Below are positions 1 to 6,351 of a stretch of 8,454 nt of DNA, one piece after another; position 1 is the stretch's first letter; every line of letters begins with the position of its first letter. The notes beneath the pieces were generated by a model. That model had not been told where the DNA came from and ran no database searches. It worked only from the letters and a program-made list of their open reading frames with translations. Both the position numbers and the translations under genes were made by a program. This DNA is from an uncultured Microbacteriaceae bacterium (lineage in GTDB: Bacteria > Actinomycetota > Actinomycetes > Actinomycetales > Microbacteriaceae): assembly GCA_943914115.1 (NCBI GenBank), contig CALUAU010000089.1:1-8454 (forward strand), read 5' to 3'.

Positions 1-957
1 CATCCGCAGCCCGCTCGCAAGCTGCGCGAGCACCTCGGTGCCGTCTCCCAGTAGCGCCACCACACGGTCATTCCAATCGGCAGCTTCGGCCGGCACCGGC
101 AGTACGGATGCGGCCGGCACGAGCAGCGTTGCCGTGCCTGGCACCGCCTCGACAGTGTGCGGCTCGGCGCCGAAGCGGCCATCGAGCCGCACGCTGCCCG
201 CCGCGCAGCGGAAGGCGCCGTCGATGATTTCACCGTTAATCCGCGCCAGCCCCGCAAATTCGGCGGCGAACGCGCTGCGCGGCCGCCGCTGCAGCTCGCC
301 AACATGCAAGTCTTCAATCACTCGGCCAGCCTCAATCACGATCACTCGTTCGGCGAGCCGCACCACATCCACGAGGTCGTGGCTGGCAAAAAGCAGCGTC
401 AGTCCGTGCCTTGCTGCCGCCGACGCTACGAGTTCGCGCAGCTCGGCGCTCGCGCTCACATCCAGCGCCGCGAATGGTTCGTCAAGCACCAGGATGCGCG
501 GCGCTGCGGCAAGTGCTCGGGCAAGCGCCACCCGCTGACGCTCACCACCCGAAAGTTCGCCGGGGCGAGCATCGGCGAGTTTTGTTGCGGCGAGCTCGGC
601 GAGGATTTCGTGAGCGCGGCTGCGCGCCGAGGCTTTTGGTAGTCCGGTGGCAAAGGCAACATTGTCGACGGCGCTCAGATGCGGAAACAGCAGTCCGTCC
701 TGTGCGAGGTAGCCGATGTGGCGCTGGTCAAGCGGCACATCGCGAAGCGGTGTACCGAAGAGTGTGATGGTGCTTTCGCGGTCGATCGGTGCGAACCCGG
801 TGAGTGCACCGAGCAGCGTTGATTTTCCCGAGCCATTGGCGCCGATGAACGCAATTCGTTCTGCCTCGGTGACCGTGAAATCAATGTCGACGGTGATCCG
901 ATCGCGCGGCACCAGGATGCGGCCGGAAAGCGGCAGGCTGTTCGTGTTGCGGTTCAT
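1..957 (-). CDS. modC: Molybdate ABC transporter ATP-binding protein ModC (3' end cut by window edge)
   Basis: This is the ATPase subunit that should drive molybdate import through ModB at the inner face of the membrane. My reading of the minus strand from the ATG at 957 gives 319 open codons with no stop before the edge, so the C-terminus is missing. The ABC signature set is complete: Walker A GANGSGKST (about residues 39-47), Q-loop Gln86, signature LSGGERQ (135-141), Walker B ILVLDEP (155-161), D-loop Asp166 and H-loop SHD (His193). Residues from about 235 onward resemble the TOBE/Mop-like C-terminal domain of ModC, which binds oxyanion and tunes transport in the family. The ATG overlaps the modB stop as ATGA, so translation is probably coupled. 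The molybdate assignment rests on the modAB context; the ATPase alone could pass for another oxyanion importer. Confidence 0.93.
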   Translation of the reverse strand, partial: MNRNTNSLPLSGRILVPRDRITVDIDFTVTEAERIAFIGANGSGKSTLLGALTGFAPIDRESTITLFGTPLRDVPLDQRHIGYLAQDGLLFPHLSAVDNVAFATGLPKASARSRAHEILAELAATKLADARPGELSGGERQRVALARALAAAPRILVLDEPFAALDVSASAELRELVASAAARHGLTLLFASHDLVDVVRLAERVIVIEAGRVIEDLHVGELQRRPRSAFAAEFAGLARINGEIIDGAFRCAAGSVRLDGRFGAEPHTVEAVPGTATLLVPAASVLPVPAEAADWNDRVVALLGDGTEVLAQLASGLRM

Positions 958-1838
958 CGCCGCTCACCTCCCACGCGCCAAGAGCGCAGCGCCACCATGA
1001 CGATAACCGCGGCCGTTATCAGAATGAGCGACAGCGTATAGGCTTCCTGCGCCGATACGCCGCCGCCATTAAATGCCGTGTAGATCGATAGCGGCATCGT
1101 GCGAGTGATGCCCTCGCGGTTGCCAGCGAACATGGCTGTGGCACCAAATTCGGCGAGTGCCCGCGAAAAACTCAGCATGGCGCCCGAGGCGATTGCCGGA
1201 GCGATTAGCGGAAGCGTGATTCGCCACCAAACACGGCCCCGGGAAGCTCCCAAACCGCGCGCCACGAGTTCCAGCCGTGGATCAACCGCCCGGATCGCCT
1301 GCTCAACGGCGAGCACAAAAAACGGCAGCGCCACATAGCTTTGGGCAATCACGACGGCGGCGGTCGAGAACGGGATCTGCTCGCCGGTGAGGCTCGTGAA
1401 CAGGTGTCCCACCGCACCGTTTCGCCCGAATAGTGCCAGTAGCGCGAGCCCGCCCACAAGCGGCGGCATCAGCATCGGCACCAGTACCACGGCGCGCGCG
1501 GCAGCCGCGGCAGTGGGGCTCAGGCGAGCTGTCCACATTGCCAGCGGCACTCCCAGCAGCGCGCACACGATGGTGGCGGCAAAGGCGGTGCCGAGTGAGA
1601 GTCCCAGCGACACGAGCGTGCTGGGACTCGTGAGCTGCTCTGTGAGCGCAGACCACTCCACCCGTCCCGCCAGCGCCAATAGCGGCGCCACAATGAACAG
1701 CAGCGTGATGATTGCCGCGATCACCACCAGCACCGGCACATCACGGATGGGCTGGTTGCCGGTCACGCGGGTGGGTGCCGCTTGGTTCGCACGCTCGCGA
1801 GCACCGGCTGCCTCACGCTCTCGCTGATTTTGCGCCAT
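954..1838 (-). CDS. modB: Molybdate ABC transporter permease ModB
   Basis: This is a 294-residue inner-membrane permease of the BPD_transp_1 family. Hydrophobic segments at roughly 34-57, 74-101, 113-137, 158-178, 208-230 and 266-284 fit the usual six-helix permease. The cytoplasmic EAA loop that docks on ModC is seen at about 187-210 (PRLELVARGLGAS, then WWRITLP). The motif ALAEFGATAMFAGN (227-240) is characteristic of ModB/CysT-type oxyanion permeases. The N-terminus has about 30 charged, Arg/Glu/Ala-rich residues before the first helix, longer than a minimal ModB. The ATG at 1838 is the first start after an in-frame TAA at 1854-1856, but it has no convincing Shine-Dalgarno sequence, so a shorter product from an internal start is possible. 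It lies 11 nt after the modA stop and overlaps modC by ATGA. Confidence 0.93.
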   Translation of the reverse strand: MAQNQREREAAGARERANQAAPTRVTGNQPIRDVPVLVVIAAIITLLFIVAPLLALAGRVEWSALTEQLTSPSTLVSLGLSLGTAFAATIVCALLGVPLAMWTARLSPTAAAAARAVVLVPMLMPPLVGGLALLALFGRNGAVGHLFTSLTGEQIPFSTAAVVIAQSYVALPFFVLAVEQAIRAVDPRLELVARGLGASRGRVWWRITLPLIAPAIASGAMLSFSRALAEFGATAMFAGNREGITRTMPLSIYTAFNGGGVSAQEAYTLSLILITAAVIVMVALRSWRVGGERR

Positions 1839-1849
1839 CGCCGATGTGA

Positions 1850-2602
1850 TTATTTACCGTCGGGCACCATGAACCCGTAACGCTCGAGCACCTCGCGGCC
1901 GTGTTCACCGCGCACATAGTCGATGAACGATTGGGCGTGGGGGTGGTCGCTGAGCGCCCCGATCGGGTAGCGGTTCACGATTTCAGCGGCTTCTTCGGGG
2001 GCAAAAAACTCCACTCCGTCTACTCCCACCACATCGCTGCGATACACCACACCGGCATCAGCCTCACCGAGCGTCACCTTGGTGAGCACGGCCTTAACAT
2101 TGTCTTCTTCGCTCACCACCGAAACCGACACGCCAGCCTCTTCAAAGAGGCGTTCGGTGGCGCGACCGCAGGGCACGTTCGAGTGGCAAATAACGACTTT
2201 GTTGTTCGCGTCGGCAAGATCTGCCACCGATTTAATTCGCGCAGCCGCGTCCTCGGTCGTCACCACCACGGGCGAGTTTTCGACAAAAATTTCGAAGCCG
2301 TCGGCGTGGTCGCCCTCAAGCTGCGTGAGGCTGGTTTCGTCGGCGAGTGCGAGCACATCAACCGGGGCACCCTCATTCACCTGCTGCACAAGCTGCTGCG
2401 AACCGGCTGTAGTCAACGGCGCAAATTCCATATCGGGGTGTTCTTTTTGGTAGTCGCTCATGAGCTCGGTCATGGGCTCTTTGAGCGAGGCCGCGACGTG
2501 CACTTCCAGCGGTGCCGCCTCGGTCGAAGCCTCACCGGCGCAGCCGGTGAGCGCCATCGCCGCCGCACCAAGTAGGGCAATCAATCGCAGTGGTTTACGC
2601 AT
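1850..2602 (-). CDS. modA: Molybdate-binding lipoprotein ModA
   Basis: This is the extracytoplasmic receptor that captures molybdate (or tungstate) and delivers it to ModBC; 250 aa from the chosen start. The N-terminus is a lipoprotein signal: Arg/Lys start, hydrophobic stretch, and lipobox LTGC with the acylated Cys at residue 21. The mature part shows the PBP type II fold marks of ModA: VAASLKEPM (Ser39 as a likely oxyanion ligand), TAGSQQLVQQV (Ser68), GAPVDVLALAD, then ICHSNVPCGRA (about 138-148) and GEADAGVVYRSD (Tyr187). I chose the ATG at 2602 over the in-frame ATG at 2620. The six extra codons from 2620 contain GAGGTG seven nt before the 2602 ATG, a good Shine-Dalgarno, and the shorter form gives a standard signal peptide. 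Two cysteines (139, 145) in the ligand-lobe loop could form a disulfide outside the membrane. First gene of modABC. Confidence 0.94.
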   Translation of the reverse strand: MRKPLRLIALLGAAAMALTGCAGEASTEAAPLEVHVAASLKEPMTELMSDYQKEHPDMEFAPLTTAGSQQLVQQVNEGAPVDVLALADETSLTQLEGDHADGFEIFVENSPVVVTTEDAAARIKSVADLADANNKVVICHSNVPCGRATERLFEEAGVSVSVVSEEDNVKAVLTKVTLGEADAGVVYRSDVVGVDGVEFFAPEEAAEIVNRYPIGALSDHPHAQSFIDYVRGEHGREVLERYGFMVPDGK

Positions 2603-2609
2603 GGGTCCA

Positions 2610-2617
2610 CACCTCTT
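2610..2617 (-). promoter_or_regulatory. Shine-Dalgarno that decides the modA start
   Basis: The minus strand reads AAGAGGTG here, followed by the 7-nt spacer TGGACCC and the ATG at 2602. This matches the anti-SD core (GAGGTG) with good spacing. It lies inside the six codons that would belong to modA if the ATG at 2620 were used, so 2602 is the more likely start. Confidence 0.7.
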
Positions 2618-2648
2618 CATTGTCGATGCTTGTGCCAGGTTTGGCTAC

Positions 2649-2669
2649 AAAAAACCGCACCACTGCGAC
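2649..2669 (-). promoter_or_regulatory. Candidate hairpin plus U-tract in the modA leader
   Basis: On the minus strand GTCGCA-GTGG-TGCGGT can fold into a six-pair stem (two of the pairs G-U) with a four-base loop. It runs directly into a run of T (2649-2654 are A on the plus strand). The shape is that of a small intrinsic terminator or attenuator, about 47 nt before the modA start codon. The stem is short and partly wobble-paired, and no leader peptide or riboswitch core is recognisable upstream, so this is a weak call. Confidence 0.25.
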
Positions 2670-2684
2670 GACGCGGGGTGTACT

Positions 2685-2700
2685 ACCCGTATATCCGGGT
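2685..2700. promoter_or_regulatory. Near-palindromic candidate operator between modA and moeB
   Basis: ACCCGTATATCCGGGT is a 16-bp inverted repeat with a single mismatched symmetric pair (bases 6 and 11) and a TATAT core. It sits in the 138-bp region between two divergent operons, 83 bp from the modA start and 41 bp from the moeB start. The octamer ACTACCCG occurs at its left edge (2682-2689) and again at 2709-2716, so the ACCCG arm appears three times in alternating orientation. This arrangement suits a dimeric regulator shared by both operons. It does not look like an FNR site (TTGAT-N4-ATCAA), and I cannot name the regulator. The AT core could also serve as a -10 element. Confidence 0.4.
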
Positions 2701-2727
2701 GCCACCAGACTACCCGAAACGACGCGC

Positions 2728-2733
2728 TAGCCT
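2728..2733 (+). promoter_or_regulatory. Candidate -10 element for a leaderless moeB transcript
   Basis: TAGCCT fits the loose actinobacterial -10 pattern TAnnnT and ends 7 nt before the ATG at 2741. That is the distance expected if transcription begins at the start codon itself. No Shine-Dalgarno is visible before this ATG, which agrees with a leaderless message, frequent in actinobacteria. No clear -35 hexamer is seen, so confidence is low. Confidence 0.3.
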
Positions 2734-2740
2734 GAATCTC

Positions 2741-3493
2741 ATGCAGCTCGAACACTCCGACACTCGTGAACGGCAACGACGCCACATTGCGCTGGCGGGT
2801 GTAGGCGAGGCCGGTGCCGCAAAACTCACCGCCGCGCGGATCGCGGTGGTCGGTGCCGGCGGGCTCGCGACCCCGGCACTGACACTGCTCGCTGCGGCCG
2901 AGGTGGGCACGATCACGCTGCTGGATTTCGACACGATCGAGCGCCACAACCTGTCGCGTCAGACGCTCTACCGCGAAGCTGATATTGGCGGGTACAAGGC
3001 CGAACGGGCCCGTGATCGGCTCGCGAGCGCGATGCCGCACGGCAGCATCCGTCCGGTTTTGGAACGCCTCACCGCCGAAAATGCCGAGCGGCTGCTCACC
3101 GATCACGATGTGGTGCTCGACACCACCGACCACTGGCCAACGCGCTTTGTTGTGGCCGATACCTGCGAGCGGCTGGGTGTGCCGCTGGTGTGGGGTTCGG
3201 TCGTGGCGTTTGACGGGATGTGCACCGTGTTTGCGCCCGGTGGCGCCGGTATCGACGCGCTGATTGATCGCCACCGGATGCTCAGCTGCCCGGGCCGATC
3301 GGGCTCGGTTGAGGGCACATTTTCGCCGCTGTGCGGGCAGGTCGGTTCAGCAATGGCCGGTGAAACGATCAAACTCCTGACGGGTGTTGGTCGGCCGCTC
3401 ATCGGCCGCGTACAGCTGTGGGACACGCTGGGCGCCACCATTCGCGAAATGCCGCTGCGCGCGCATCCGAACACCGAAGGAACCGAGCTGTGA
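2741..3493 (+). CDS. moeB: MoeB/ThiF-type E1 adenylyltransferase (MoaD-activating), no rhodanese domain
   Basis: This is a 250-aa E1-like enzyme expected to adenylylate the C-terminal glycine of MoaD so that sulfur can be loaded for molybdopterin synthesis. The Rossmann ATP site reads VVGAGGLA (36-43), with Ala where most members have GLG. Next come LLDFDTIERHNLSRQ (60-74, with the acidic Mg/ATP residues and Arg73), Lys86 and DTTDHW (Asp130 region). WGSVVAFDG (151-159) and FSPLCGQVGSAMAGETIKLLTG follow the family plan. The two CxxC zinc motifs of E. coli MoeB are absent; Cys183 and Cys198 remain in that region. The rhodanese tail common in actinobacterial MoeZ/MoeR is also missing. I chose ATG 2741 because the open frame back to 2630 adds 37 non-homologous residues across the promoter region. 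It heads the plus-strand operon and its TGA overlaps the moeA GTG. ThiF is the main alternative, but all neighbours are Moco genes. Confidence 0.85.
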   Translation: MQLEHSDTRERQRRHIALAGVGEAGAAKLTAARIAVVGAGGLATPALTLLAAAEVGTITLLDFDTIERHNLSRQTLYREADIGGYKAERARDRLASAMPHGSIRPVLERLTAENAERLLTDHDVVLDTTDHWPTRFVVADTCERLGVPLVWGSVVAFDGMCTVFAPGGAGIDALIDRHRMLSCPGRSGSVEGTFSPLCGQVGSAMAGETIKLLTGVGRPLIGRVQLWDTLGATIREMPLRAHPNTEGTEL

Positions 3494-4716
3494 CACTACG
3501 ACCACTTACCGAGCATCTCGACCTGGTCTTGCAGCAGGCTCAGCCGCTCACGCCGGTAAAAATGCTGCTCGACTCGGCGCTCGGCTGCTATCTGGCCGAG
3601 GATGTGCACTCGGCAATCGATTTGCCGACCGCCGATAATTCGGCAATGGACGGCTATGCCGTGCGCATCGATGCCCTGATGCCGGCACCGGCAGAGTTCC
3701 CGGTGGTCGCGGATGTGCCCGCCGGAGCGCCCATCGACCCGCCGCTGCAACACGGTGAGTGTGCGCGCATCATGACCGGCGCACCGGTGCCCACCGCAGC
3801 CACCGCGGTCGTGCCGCTGGAGGCGACCGATCTCGGCACCGATATCACCGCCGAGCTTCCCAAACAAATTCGCGTCACGACACCACCGCGACCCGGCGCA
3901 CATATTCGCCGGCGCGGCGAAGATCTGCACTGCGGCGACCGCGTGGCAGCGGCCGGCGACTTCCTCGGGGCCCGACGCCTGTCGGCGCTAGCTGCCTGCG
4001 GTGTGGCCGAGGTGCTCGCGCATCCCCGCCCGCGCGTGGTGATCGTCTCTACTGGTGATGAGCTCGTCGATCCCGGAATGCCGCTGCAGCGGGGCCAGCT
4101 CTACGACTCAAACCGCACGCTGCTGCAGGGCCTGATCGCCGAGTCGGGTGCCGAGGTGGTGGATGCAATCCGCGCCGATGATTCGGGCGCCGGGCTACTT
4201 ACCGCGCTCGAGCAGGCGGCGCAGCGCGCCGATGTCATCATCACCACCGGGGGCGTCAGCGTCGGCGCCTTTGATGTGGTGCGGCTCGAGCTCACGCGCA
4301 GCAATTGGCAGGTCGAGTTCACCAAGGTCGCGATGCAGCCCGGTAAGCCTCAGGGTTTTGGCCGTGCCCCCTCGGGAGCGCTGTTGTTTGCCCTGCCGGG
4401 CAATCCGGTGAGCGTATTTGCCTCGTTTGAGGCCTTTGTGCGCCCGGCACTGGCTCGCCTGGCTGGCTCGCGAGGGCCGACCCATCAAACGCTTTCGGCA
4501 ATCGCGGCAACCGGCTGGCGCACCTCGGCGGCACGCGCCCAGCTCATGCCCGTTCGCTGGGTGGATGCACAACGCGTCACCCCGGCAACCGAGCGCGGCT
4601 CGGGTTCGCATCTGGTGGCGAGGCTCGCCGCAGCCGAGGGGCTCGCCCTCATTCCAGCGAGTGTCGCGCAGGTGCTGCCCGGCGATGAACTCACTATTTG
4701 GAGGATCCTCGAATGA
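3490..4716 (+). CDS. moeA: Molybdopterin molybdenumtransferase MoeA
   Basis: MoeA inserts molybdate into adenylylated molybdopterin, hydrolysing the AMP, to make Mo-molybdopterin in the cytosol. The product is 408 aa, a normal length. In order it has the MoeA N-terminal region with DNSAMDGYAV (49-58), PAGAPIDPPLQHGECARIMTG (78-97), and the MoCF/MogA-like domain with STGDE (187-191), QLYDSNR (203-209) and TTGGVSVGAFD (252-262). PGKP (284-287) and LPGNPVSVF (302-310) follow, then a MoeA C-terminal domain IV (about 335-408). The start is the GTG at 3490, overlapping the moeB stop as GTGA, with AAGGA eight nt upstream. The in-frame ATG at 3418 would add 24 residues lying inside moeB and unlike MoeA. 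It ends in an ATGA overlap with moaC. Pairing with MogA from the opposite operon completes the insertion step. Confidence 0.95.
   Translation: MTLRPLTEHLDLVLQQAQPLTPVKMLLDSALGCYLAEDVHSAIDLPTADNSAMDGYAVRIDALMPAPAEFPVVADVPAGAPIDPPLQHGECARIMTGAPVPTAATAVVPLEATDLGTDITAELPKQIRVTTPPRPGAHIRRRGEDLHCGDRVAAAGDFLGARRLSALAACGVAEVLAHPRPRVVIVSTGDELVDPGMPLQRGQLYDSNRTLLQGLIAESGAEVVDAIRADDSGAGLLTALEQAAQRADVIITTGGVSVGAFDVVRLELTRSNWQVEFTKVAMQPGKPQGFGRAPSGALLFALPGNPVSVFASFEAFVRPALARLAGSRGPTHQTLSAIAATGWRTSAARAQLMPVRWVDAQRVTPATERGSGSHLVARLAAAEGLALIPASVAQVLPGDELTIWRILE
4700..4704 (+). promoter_or_regulatory. Strong Shine-Dalgarno for moaC inside moeA
   Basis: GGAGG is followed by an 8-nt spacer and the moaC ATG at 4713. 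It is the best ribosome-binding site in the window and lies within the last codons of moeA. It fixes the moaC start at 4713 rather than the in-frame TTG at 4698, and implies that moaC can initiate efficiently on its own besides coupling to moeA. Confidence 0.75.
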
Positions 4717-5183
4717 CGAATTTCACCCACCTGGATGCTGCCGGTCACGTGCACATGGTCGATGTGACCCACAAGCAGCCCACGGTGCGCTCAGCCACCG
4801 CCCGCGGCCGAGTGAGCTGCCCGCCGGCAGTGGTGGCGGCGCTGCGCGACCAGAGCGTACCCAAGGGCGATGTGTTGGCCCTGGCGCGTATCGCCGGAAT
4901 CGCCGGCGCCAAACAGTGTGCACAGCTTTTGCCGCTTGCTCATGTTATCGGCGTACACGCGGCCTCGGTCGAGCTTGAAATCAGCGACGACGGCGTTGAA
5001 ATCACCGCCACAATCGGCACCGCCGACCGCACCGGCGTCGAAATGGAGGCGTTCACCGCGGTTTCGGTGGCAGCGCTCGCCATCGTCGACATGGTCAAAG
5101 GCATCGACAAGCAGGTGACGATTGAGCGAATCGAGCTGGTTCGTAAAACCGGCGGTAAAAGCGGCGAATGGCTGCGCGACTAA
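4713..5183 (+). CDS. moaC: Cyclic pyranopterin monophosphate synthase MoaC
   Basis: MoaC converts the MoaA product (3',8-cyclo-7,8-dihydro-GTP) into cPMP in the first stage of Moco synthesis. The product is 156 aa, normal for the family. Diagnostic blocks are MVDVTHKQPTVRSA (15-28), PKGDVLALARIAGIAGAK (50-67, Lys51), LLPLAH (72-77, His77), GVEMEAFTAVSVAAL (108-122, Glu110 and Glu112), DMVKGIDK (126-133, Asp126 and Lys129) and RKTGGKSG (144-151, Lys145). The active-site Lys, His, Glu and Asp positions are all kept. The usual LCHPL stretch around His77 is changed to LAHVI, losing a commonly conserved Cys and Pro. The start has GGAGG eight nt upstream and overlaps the moeA stop as ATGA. The 3' end overlaps the next gene by 16 nt. 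Confidence 0.96.
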   Translation: MTNFTHLDAAGHVHMVDVTHKQPTVRSATARGRVSCPPAVVAALRDQSVPKGDVLALARIAGIAGAKQCAQLLPLAHVIGVHAASVELEISDDGVEITATIGTADRTGVEMEAFTAVSVAALAIVDMVKGIDKQVTIERIELVRKTGGKSGEWLRD

Positions 5184-6112
5184 CGGCGGCTGTGGTGCTC
5201 GCCGGAGGGCGGGCGACGCGGCTCGGCGGTGCCGATAAGGCACGCGTGTTGCTCGACGGCCAAACCCTTCTCGAACGCACCCTCTCGGCGATCGGTGAGC
5301 TGTCGGTAGCTCCGGTGATTGTGGGCCCAGAATCGGCGGCGGATGCGGCCCCGCGCGACTATCGATTCGTGCGCGAGAGCCCGGTTTTTGCGGGACCCGC
5401 AAGCGCCCTTGCCACAGGAGTCGCGGCGCTTGCATCCCTACCTGAAACCACCCTCGTGACAGTGCTCCCCTGCGATCTGCAGCGTCCCCACGAGGCGGTT
5501 CGGGCACTCGAGCGCTGGGATGCCGCCGACTCGGCCGACGGGGCGATACTCGTCAGCGACGGCCGTCGACAGTGGACCTCGTTTCGCGCCCGGCTCGAAG
5601 CTCTGCAGCAAGCGACCGCCGAAGTGCCCGCAAACGCATCACTGCGTGGCGTGCTCAGCGGGCTGAACTTCGCGGAGATTTCGGTGCCAGCCAGTGTCAC
5701 CGCCGACCTCGATACTCTGGAACAACTGCGGCGAGTGGTTGCCCGCCTGCCGATACGCCGGGTTAACAACAACGAAAGCAGGACGACCATGTCGCGTGAA
5801 ATGCATCCCGACCTCGAACCCTGGGTGGCACAGCTTGCCCCGCAGCTGGGTGTTACCCCCGACCAGGTGCCGCTCGAATCCATCCTGGATATGGCGCGCG
5901 ATGTGGCGCACGAGGTGGTGCGCCCCGGAGCCCCCGTGACAGCGTTCATGATTGGGCTCGCGCTCGGTCAGGGACGCGTCGAGTCGGTTGCCGCAGCGAA
6001 TGCGCTCGTGCGAGCAGAAATCGAACGTCACAGTATCGAGGCCGCCACTCACAGCGCCGGGCAATCGGTTGACGCAACACCCACTGATCGCTCCGAGAAG
6101 GATGACAACTAA
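5168..6112 (+). CDS. mobA: MobA-type molybdenum cofactor guanylyltransferase fused to a DUF6457 domain
   Basis: The 314-aa product joins two parts. Residues 1 to about 200 are an NTP_transferase_3/MobA-like domain with the nucleotide loop LAGGRATRLGGADK (11-24), a FAGPASALATG block (74-84) and the metal-binding VLPCDLQRP (Asp103). This should transfer GMP to Mo-molybdopterin to give MGD. A polar linker (about 196-207, with Asn-Asn-Asn) leads to a second domain (about 210-290) with HPDLEPWVAQLAPQLG, AHEVVRPGAPVTAFMIGLALGQG and a charged tail. I recognise this as DUF6457, an actinobacterial domain of unknown role found beside or fused to MobA; that is from memory, not a search. ATG 5168 puts the P-loop at a normal distance from the N-terminus but overlaps moaC by 16 nt and has only a weak RBS. 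MobA versus a CTP-specific MocA relative is decided mainly by context. It overlaps moaD by one base (TAATG). Confidence 0.85.
   Translation: MAARLTAAVVLAGGRATRLGGADKARVLLDGQTLLERTLSAIGELSVAPVIVGPESAADAAPRDYRFVRESPVFAGPASALATGVAALASLPETTLVTVLPCDLQRPHEAVRALERWDAADSADGAILVSDGRRQWTSFRARLEALQQATAEVPANASLRGVLSGLNFAEISVPASVTADLDTLEQLRRVVARLPIRRVNNNESRTTMSREMHPDLEPWVAQLAPQLGVTPDQVPLESILDMARDVAHEVVRPGAPVTAFMIGLALGQGRVESVAAANALVRAEIERHSIEAATHSAGQSVDATPTDRSEKDDN
5780..5791 (+). promoter_or_regulatory. Possible internal ribosome-binding site and start for the DUF6457 part of mobA
   Basis: AGGA (5780-5783), a 5-nt spacer and ATG (5789-5791, in-frame residue 208) lie exactly at the junction between the MobA domain and the DUF6457 domain. 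Translation from here would give a 107-aa stand-alone DUF6457 protein. It may be a working second start or the relic of two once-separate genes. There is no stop codon before it, so the fused product is also expected. Confidence 0.4.
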
Positions 6113-6351
6113 TGCAGGTTCGTTTTTTTGCTGCCGCCGCCGCGGCAGCCGAATGTGAGGCCACCGCGAGCACCGCATCCTCGCTTGCCAAGCTACGTGA
6201 CGAGCTCGTTCGCACGCTGCCCCAGGCTTTCGCCGAGGTGCTCCCCCAGTGCTCGTATTTTGTTGACGGTGTGCGCTACGAACCGACAGCTGATTGCCCG
6301 CTCGACAGCGTCAGCACGGTGGATGTGCTGCCGCCATTTGCCGGTGGGTAG
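6112..6351 (+). CDS. moaD: Molybdopterin synthase small subunit MoaD
   Basis: This is a ubiquitin-fold sulfur carrier of 79 aa, the usual MoaD size. The start MQVRFFAAAAAAAE matches the MoaD beta-strand opening (VRYFAAAREAAG type), with an Ala run replacing the usual RE. The C-terminus VDVLPPFAGG ends in the exposed Gly-Gly that the E1 enzyme adenylylates and that carries the thiocarboxylate into the MoaE active site. The start overlaps the mobA stop as TAATG, with AAGGA (6098-6102) nine nt upstream. It is the last gene of the plus-strand operon, and its large-subunit partner MoaE is in the convergent operon. Its last codons GGT GGG TAG form one arm of the hairpin shared with moaA. Confidence 0.93.
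   Translation: MQVRFFAAAAAAAECEATASTASSLAKLRDELVRTLPQAFAEVLPQCSYFVDGVRYEPTADCPLDSVSTVDVLPPFAGG

Noticed and set aside
38..767. Plus-strand open frames opposite modC
   Set aside because: The minus strand encodes an intact ABC ATPase with all catalytic motifs in order; the plus-strand frames overlap each other and lack recognisable domains.
1901..2575. A 224-codon open frame on the plus strand opposite modA
   Set aside because: It is fully antisense to a well-supported modA, its translation matches no family I recognise, and long antisense frames are expected in GC-rich DNA.
2603..2620. ATG at 2620 as the modA start
   Set aside because: The six extra codons contain the Shine-Dalgarno for the ATG at 2602, and the shorter product has a cleaner lipoprotein signal.
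2630..2740. N-terminal extension of the MoeB homologue to an ATG at 2630
   Set aside because: The extra 37 residues show no E1 homology and would cover the palindrome and promoter region; ATG 2741 gives the usual MoeB N-terminus.
2603..2740. Moco or tungsten-cofactor riboswitch upstream of modA or moeB
   Set aside because: The space is short, the moeB message appears leaderless, and I see no multi-stem structure of the expected size; only a small hairpin is visible.
3418..3489. N-terminal extension of MoeA to an ATG at 3418
   Set aside because: It lies inside the conserved 3' part of the moeB homologue; the GTG at 3490 has an AAGGA ribosome-binding site and a GTGA junction.
5359..5949. A 196-codon minus-strand open frame opposite mobA
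   Set aside because: Ser/Arg/Thr-rich low-complexity translation typical of a shadow frame, with the mobA coding frame clearly supported by motifs.
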